Source: Vibrio sinaloensis (GTDB lineage Bacteria > Pseudomonadota > Gammaproteobacteria > Enterobacterales > Vibrionaceae). From it: a stretch of DNA of 64,000 nucleotides. The notes under the pieces were generated by a model, which was not told the origin of the DNA, ran no database searches, and saw nothing but the letters and a program-made list of their open reading frames with translations. Every line of letters begins with the position of its first letter. The stretch's first letter is position 1. Shown piece after piece: positions 59,633 to 64,000 of this stretch. Made by a program: the position numbers and the translations under genes. Location: positions 372,001 to 436,000 of the forward strand of contig NZ_CP096200.1 of assembly GCF_023195835.1 (NCBI RefSeq), written 5' to 3'.

Positions 59633-60997
59633 TTATACTGCAACGACATCAATCGCGCTTTGTTGTTGATAATCTAATACCTCAATACAGGCTTGGGCGA
59701 GACTCACTGCCCAAAAGCGACCTGCCAAGGTTAAACTCAGCGTGTGTTGCTCAAGCTGGACCAAGCCTTTTTCTTGCCATACGCCAAAGAGTGGCGCCAA
59801 ATAGTCAAACGCATTGACACCGAAGACGCTTGGCATCAACCGCTTGGCGAGAAAGCCTGAGTCAAAACCCGATTTCAACGCCGCAAACACAGGCTCTAGG
59901 GGGTGCTGTTTGCTCAACATGGCAATCGTACTTTGGTCCGATTTCATCGCTTCCATGTATGTGTTGAGTGTGCGGTGGTTCATCATAGAGTAGCCGCCAA
60001 TGTTGCCCCCGGCTCCACAACCTATCGGCAGCACTTGGGCGTAAGTCTTGGCCAGCGAGTTGTATTGACTGCGTTCGCGGTTGTCGAGCGCCCAATGGTT
60101 CACGCTCAATTGCTTGATCCGATGTGAACGCATGAAGGCATCTCCGAGCTGATACATGTCGGCTTTTTGCGCGCTGGTCGCCGGTGTCGGCAGCTTGCCT
60201 TTTTCCACCAAGTTGAGCATAGGGGCACTCCCCCCCACCACCAGCTGATACAAATCCAAGCCATGCGCGCCAGTGGAGAGAAAATCGTTTAAGTCCTGTT
60301 CAAACACTTCGAGAGTTTGGTAAGGCAATCCATACAGCAAATCGATAATAATCGGCGCTGCCTGACTCGCACTGAGGCTTGCCACTCGCTCCAGTACTGC
60401 GTCGCGATCATCGAGGCGTTTTGCACTGCGGCGAACTTGAGTATTAAAACTTTGCACGCCAAACGAGAAACGGTTAAACCCTCCTTCCAGCGCTCGATCA
60501 AACATCTCGTCACTAAAACGATTGATCCTTCCTTCCAAGGTAATTTCACAGTCGGTGCTAAGTGGGAATCGGCTTCGAATCAACTGACCCAATTGCTCGA
60601 TCTGTTTGGCTGAAAGGTCGGTGGGCGTGCCTCCACCGACATAGACGGCATGAAACAGGCCAGACTGAGTCCACGGCAACGACGCTTTATGTTCAATCTC
60701 TTTGACGAGAGCATCGAAGTAGTCATCCACCATTTGCCGACTGGCTGCGTTTTGAAAGAAATTACAAAACGTGCAGCGCACTCGGCAAAATGGGATATGA
60801 ATGTACAAACAGCGTTTCTCATGCTTGCCAGCTTGATGCTGATACAGATGGTTGAGTGTCGGTTGCTGCTGCGCAGGTGACACTACTGTGCCAAAGCCTC
60901 CCGCATGGGCAGAGCGCTTTTGCTCAAACGCAAACCGAAGCGGATCGGGATGATCCGCCCCTAAAATAGATTCACCAAAATGATGGATGTTAAGCAT
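59633..60997 (-). CDS. hutW: Radical SAM protein HutW, haem anaerobilin synthase family
   Basis: Radical S-adenosylmethionine enzyme of 454 residues. The iron-sulfur motif CRVRCTFC (CxxxCxxC) lies in CLYIHIPFCRVRCTFCNFF, followed by VYVGGGTPT and the HemN-like C-terminal half. The homologous ChuW opens haem anaerobically by radical methylation, so HutW likely provides oxygen-free haem breakdown. First gene of hutWXZ, divergent from tonB with Fur-like sequence between. Confidence 0.93.
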   Translation of the reverse strand: MLNIHHFGESILGADHPDPLRFAFEQKRSAHAGGFGTVVSPAQQQPTLNHLYQHQAGKHEKRCLYIHIPFCRVRCTFCNFFQNAASRQMVDDYFDALVKEIEHKASLPWTQSGLFHAVYVGGGTPTDLSAKQIEQLGQLIRSRFPLSTDCEITLEGRINRFSDEMFDRALEGGFNRFSFGVQSFNTQVRRSAKRLDDRDAVLERVASLSASQAAPIIIDLLYGLPYQTLEVFEQDLNDFLSTGAHGLDLYQLVVGGSAPMLNLVEKGKLPTPATSAQKADMYQLGDAFMRSHRIKQLSVNHWALDNRERSQYNSLAKTYAQVLPIGCGAGGNIGGYSMMNHRTLNTYMEAMKSDQSTIAMLSKQHPLEPVFAALKSGFDSGFLAKRLMPSVFGVNAFDYLAPLFGVWQEKGLVQLEQHTLSLTLAGRFWAVSLAQACIEVLDYQQQSAIDVVAV

Positions 60998-61073
60998 TTT
61001 ATCGCTCTCTCAGCGCTTAATGGCTCTAGCCTTAAACGACAATTATCAAATCTGCAGCGGATCATAATTTGCC

Positions 61074-61102
61074 AATAATGATAATGCAATTGATAATTGA
61101 TC
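61074..61102. promoter_or_regulatory. Fur-box-like sequence between hutW and tonB
   Basis: AATAATGATAATGCAATTG followed by ATAATTGATC contains several NATWAT-type units (AATGATAAT, TTGATAATT) as in the Fur consensus GATAATGATAATCATTATC. It lies midway between the divergent hutW and tonB genes, known in vibrios as iron-repressed. Confidence 0.65.
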
Positions 61103-61167
61103 TTATTTGCATTCTAGGCAATAATCAGCGCAGTTTTACTATCAATGATAGTTAGAGGGCGAGAGAA

Positions 61168-61914
61168 GTGAACATCAAGCGATACGCTATTGCAGCAGGT
61201 ATCTCTTTGGCAGCGCATTCTGCACTGCTGATGGTTACGCAGCAACAAAAGGCATTCGCCATGCCAGCAGGCGCGCAGTCGAACGCGGTATCGATTAACT
61301 TTGCTGCGCTGCCAAAACCTAAGCCTGCGCCAAGTGAATCCAAGGCGCAATCCAAAACAACACCACAGGAAACGACAACAGCAAAACCTAAGCCACCGGT
61401 TGAGGCGACCAAAGCCGTGTCTAAACCCGTTGTTAAAAAGCCGAAAAACAACAAGGTGATCAAGCAGAAGGTTGAGCCATCGCGAAAAGTCGCGCGTGAA
61501 CCTGTCGCCAAAAAGCCGGATACAGCCCCCAATAAGCCAGAGCAAAAGAGCAAGGTGGAAGAAGTGCGCCCAGCGCCGGTACCACCGACTGAGACGCAAG
61601 AAAAGCAGGTCAACAGCGGCGTGAGTTCACAGCCGGTCTTAGTTACTCGCCCTTCGTTTTTATCGCGTCCCTCGGCACCGCAATACCCTCGACTCGCGCG
61701 CAAACGCGGTATCGAAGGCGTCGCTTTGTATGAAGTTTGGCTTGATGAAGAGGGTAAGCAATTAAAACAAGTGCTGATCTCCTCATCTGGTGCAACCGTG
61801 CTCGACAAATCGGCCTTAGAGGCGATCAAGCAGTGGCAATTTTCGCCCCACTCTGTCGATGGACAAAAAATGGCCCATCGCGTGCAAATCCCTATTCGTT
61901 TTAAATTGGATTAA
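61168..61914 (+). CDS. tonB: TonB energy transducer (TonB1)
   Basis: Periplasm-spanning protein of 248 residues. N-terminal anchor (residues about 5-24), then a long Lys/Pro/Glu-rich stretch (KPKPAPSESKAQ, KKPKNNKVIKQK) and the C-terminal TonB domain with SAPQYPRLARKRGIEGVAL, YEVWLDEEG and SALEAIKQWQF (contact with TonB boxes). It transmits proton-motive force to outer-membrane haem and siderophore receptors. Begins with GTG preceded by GAGAGA. The stop is 2 nt before exbB. Confidence 0.95.
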   Translation: MNIKRYAIAAGISLAAHSALLMVTQQQKAFAMPAGAQSNAVSINFAALPKPKPAPSESKAQSKTTPQETTTAKPKPPVEATKAVSKPVVKKPKNNKVIKQKVEPSRKVAREPVAKKPDTAPNKPEQKSKVEEVRPAPVPPTETQEKQVNSGVSSQPVLVTRPSFLSRPSAPQYPRLARKRGIEGVALYEVWLDEEGKQLKQVLISSSGATVLDKSALEAIKQWQFSPHSVDGQKMAHRVQIPIRFKLD

Positions 61915-61916
61915 TA

Positions 61917-62606
61917 ATGGAACAGATACAACAACTACAACAGCACCTTGGCTTGATGACCTGGCCGTTGGTGATTTGTTCAACCCTGACGGTGATGATC
62001 ATTGCCGAGCGCCTATTTCAAGTGTTACTGAGCCTAGGCGTGGGCAAACGCGCGATTCGCAAACAGCTACTCACGATCAGTCCAACCAATAGCCAGCAAA
62101 TTGAAGCGCTCGCCGATTCGATGTCGAGCAAACGCCCCTTGCTGTATCAGGGTGTGGCGATGCTGTTATCGCACCACTCTTTTGCCAAGTCTCTTCGCGA
62201 AGATGCCGCTGGAATGTGGCTACATGAGAAACGCCACCAGCTTAACTCTGGATTACGCTTACTGACTTTGATTGGTGTTATCAGTCCGCTGATTGGTCTA
62301 CTCGGTACCGTGCTGGGACTGATTGACATGTTTAAAGGCGTCGCCGCATCTACTGGCAACATTACCCCGAATGATTTGGCGGATGGATTGGGCCTCGCCA
62401 TGCGCACCACTGCCGCTGGCTTGATGATCGCTCTACCTGCGATTGCCGGCGCTCAACTACTGGGTTTATGGGCAGACCGAGTGATGGCCAAGCTCGAACA
62501 TACGTTGAATTACGTCAACTTATGGTTAGAAGGGATCGGTTGGCAACCTGATTGCACCGACGTTGAGTCAACACCTGAGACTGCGCTTACTGAGGTCACT
62601 CAATGA
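61917..62606 (+). CDS. exbB: TonB-system proton channel protein ExbB
   Basis: Inner-membrane protein of 229 residues with three helices (about 13-33, 118-140, 165-188). SPLIGLLGTVLGLIDMFKGVAAS and AMRTTAAGLMIALPA are the hallmark segments of ExbB/TolQ/MotA helices 2 and 3. With ExbD it makes the proton-driven motor for TonB. Overlaps exbD by 4 nt (ATGA). Confidence 0.95.
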   Translation: MEQIQQLQQHLGLMTWPLVICSTLTVMIIAERLFQVLLSLGVGKRAIRKQLLTISPTNSQQIEALADSMSSKRPLLYQGVAMLLSHHSFAKSLREDAAGMWLHEKRHQLNSGLRLLTLIGVISPLIGLLGTVLGLIDMFKGVAASTGNITPNDLADGLGLAMRTTAAGLMIALPAIAGAQLLGLWADRVMAKLEHTLNYVNLWLEGIGWQPDCTDVESTPETALTEVTQ

Positions 62607-63016
62607 TCAAAGCACCACAACCAACCACGAGTATGGGGTTAAGCCCTGATCTCACGCCTCTGCTCGACATCATCTTTATCGTGATGGTGTTTTTAATGCT
62701 CACCGCAGCAGTAAAGTTGGAATCCTTGGATGTCGATCTGCCCGCGTCTGATTCACCCGCAGTGGCTGAGGTCGACCAAAAATCAATTACTGTCAATCTA
62801 TTAGCCGAGGAGCCTTATTGGGCGATCAATGGTCAGCGTTATCTTGATTGGCAAAACTTTACCTTAGCGCTGTTAGATGAGCACAACACTAAGCAGACCC
62901 CGATTGTTATCGGCGCCGATAAAACAGCAGAGGTGCAACACCTCGTCAAGCTGCTCGGGTTTTTGCAACAAAATGGCATCCAAGCAACTCAGTTGCTTAC
63001 TGAAGAAAATCAATAA
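62603..63016 (+). CDS. exbD: TonB-system protein ExbD
   Basis: Protein of 137 residues with one N-terminal helix carrying the essential Asp (TPLLDIIFIVMVFLML) and a periplasmic domain ending GADKTAEVQHLVKLLGFLQQ. Standard ExbD length. Coupled to exbB by 4-nt overlap and followed after 12 nt by hutB. Confidence 0.95.
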   Translation: MIKAPQPTTSMGLSPDLTPLLDIIFIVMVFLMLTAAVKLESLDVDLPASDSPAVAEVDQKSITVNLLAEEPYWAINGQRYLDWQNFTLALLDEHNTKQTPIVIGADKTAEVQHLVKLLGFLQQNGIQATQLLTEENQ

Positions 63017-63028
63017 TCGAGTTCTCCT

Positions 63029-63877
63029 ATGTTAAATCGCACCTTTTTTCGCGCCGTTGGCGCCGTGTTTATTGCTCTTGCTAGCGCAACCAGCGCTGCC
63101 GATTCTAGAATCGTCAGTGCGGGCAGCGCGGTAACTGAGCTTGTATTTGCCTTAGAACAACAGCAACAGCTCGTCGCCGTTGATGTGACCAGTTCACTGC
63201 CCGCTGAAATGACACTGCCTAAAATCGGTTACCATCGCCAACTTTCCGCCGAGGGTATCTTGGCATTAGGGCCGAACCGGATTATTGGCTCTGATGAAAT
63301 GGGACCACAGACGACATTAAGTCAACTTCGCTCCGCTGGAGTGGCAGTGGATATCGTCAATAGTGAGCCGACAGCGCAAGGTTTGATCAAAAGAATTGAA
63401 CAGATTGCCCAATTAACCGGGGCTGAAACGCAAGGAGAAGCGCTGACCCAACAAGTAAGTCAACAAATTGCCCGTCTGCAAGCCAATCAATCCAACAACT
63501 CGCTTAGCGCTAAAAAAGTGCTGTTTCTGCTGCTGCACGAGGGCAGACCCGCCAATGTCGCCGGCGCACAGACAACACCGAATGCGATTGTAGAACTGGC
63601 TGGCGGTATCAACCCGGCCGCAGATACGATCACCTCTTACAAGCCACTTTCGACTGAAGCTCTGGTGCAAATGCAACCGGATATTATCTTGGTCAGTGGC
63701 CGCAGTTACGACAAACTGGGCGGCGCTGACGCCATTTTAGAGAAAATGCCGATGCTTGCTGCTACTCCTGCCGGAAAAAACAAGCGCTTGATCCAGATAG
63801 ATGGTCGTGCCCTTGTGGGTGGTCTGGGGCTTAAGAGCTTGGCTGAAGCTGAGCGTCTTAGCGCTCTGATTGACTAG
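63029..63877 (+). CDS. hutB: Haem ABC importer periplasmic binding protein HutB
   Basis: Periplasmic haem receptor of 282 residues. Signal peptide ends near SATSA. Class III (FecB/HmuT-type) fold: RIVSAGSAVTELVFAL, VDVTSSLP, the strand with KIGYHRQLSAEGILAL (Tyr candidate haem ligand) and MQPDIILVSG. Feeds haem to the HutCD transporter. 12 nt after exbD. Confidence 0.94.
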   Translation: MLNRTFFRAVGAVFIALASATSAADSRIVSAGSAVTELVFALEQQQQLVAVDVTSSLPAEMTLPKIGYHRQLSAEGILALGPNRIIGSDEMGPQTTLSQLRSAGVAVDIVNSEPTAQGLIKRIEQIAQLTGAETQGEALTQQVSQQIARLQANQSNNSLSAKKVLFLLLHEGRPANVAGAQTTPNAIVELAGGINPAADTITSYKPLSTEALVQMQPDIILVSGRSYDKLGGADAILEKMPMLAATPAGKNKRLIQIDGRALVGGLGLKSLAEAERLSALID

Positions 63878-63890
63878 TGAGCACCCCGAT

Positions 63891-64000
63891 ATGTTGTTAC
63901 GTCGTCCTCCGCTTCGCTATCTGCTGTTGTTTATTGCCGCAGCGCTTGCCCTAACTGCGCTCAGCTCGATTACTGTGGGCCCAATGGAAATCAGTTTCAC
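63891..64000 (+). CDS. hutC: Haem ABC importer permease HutC (cut by the right edge)
   Basis: First 36 codons of the permease gene: MLLRRPPLRYLLLF then a hydrophobic helix (AALALTALSSITVG) and PMEISF, as in FecCD-type permeases. It follows hutB after 13 nt, the known Vibrio order hutB-hutC-hutD. The assignment rests on gene order and the short N-terminus. Confidence 0.8.
   Translation, partial: MLLRRPPLRYLLLFIAAALALTALSSITVGPMEISF

Noticed and set aside
1..64000. CRISPR arrays, tRNA or rRNA genes, intact insertion sequences
   Set aside because: No regularly spaced repeats, no cloverleaf-like sequences noticed, and no transposase or integrase found on either strand.

Overview
The window looks like part of the second chromosome of a Vibrio (Gammaproteobacteria). 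The reasons are gene content and order: hutZ-hutX-hutW divergent from tonB-exbB-exbD-hutB-hutC is the classic Vibrio haem-uptake locus, and hmp/norR, proVWX, arfA and VF530-type genes are typical of vibrios. I saw no rRNA or tRNA genes, CRISPR array, intact insertion sequence or phage block. Base composition looks even, so this is mainly resident accessory-chromosome DNA with a few decayed stubs. The species cannot be named from this sequence alone.

Layout. 1-2.4 kb: a MacB/Lol-type ABC exporter operon (minus strand), cut by the left edge, with three 20-bp-spaced direct repeats upstream. 3.2-6.5 kb: proVWX osmoprotectant importer. 6.5-10 kb: a protein made of three tandem RidA domains, a decayed reading-frame remnant, and the polyamine exporter PaeA. 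9.9-14 kb: a LysR/MFS pair and a DGPF-protein/ECF42 sigma factor pair with a matching promoter. 14-19.5 kb: a redox island (potassium channel, LtrA, MdaB, carboxymuconolactone-decarboxylase-like protein, FrnE-like DsbA, peroxiredoxin, HxlR regulator) tied together by copies of one 18-bp motif. 19.6-28 kb: two peptide-ligase type loci, RimK-like ATP-grasp with a GNAT/C39 peptidase fusion, and amidoligase with a class I glutamine amidotransferase and a small DedA-like membrane protein, separated by VF530 and a DEAD-box helicase. 28-36 kb: small regulators, a ClpP-like periplasmic protein, a PBP5-type carboxypeptidase, ThrE exporter, arfA with its hairpin, a cold-shock gene, yaeQ.

36-49 kb: NO defence (hmp/norR with a sigma-54 promoter and two NorR-like palindromes), glutaredoxins, a KefG/KefB-type potassium efflux pair, a MATE pump, two EamA exporters (the first preceded by a short leader peptide and mutually exclusive hairpins), a Bcr/EmrD-like MFS pump with a divergent LysR. 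49.8-58.5 kb: a GAF-GGDEF-EAL protein whose start lies in an inverted repeat, a NadD-like protein divergent from nadE, a MocR/EamA divergent pair, DUF924 and a cobalamin adenosyltransferase-like protein. 58.5-64 kb: haem utilisation and TonB1 system, cut by the right edge in hutC.

The most interesting points are the putative HxlR-controlled electrophile/redox regulon with its shared operator, the attenuator-like leader in front of the EamA gene at 44.3 kb, the two amidoligase-type loci, the single-chain triple RidA protein and the LytTR-like direct repeats in front of the ABC exporter operon. All functional statements come from motif reading; no database search was run.
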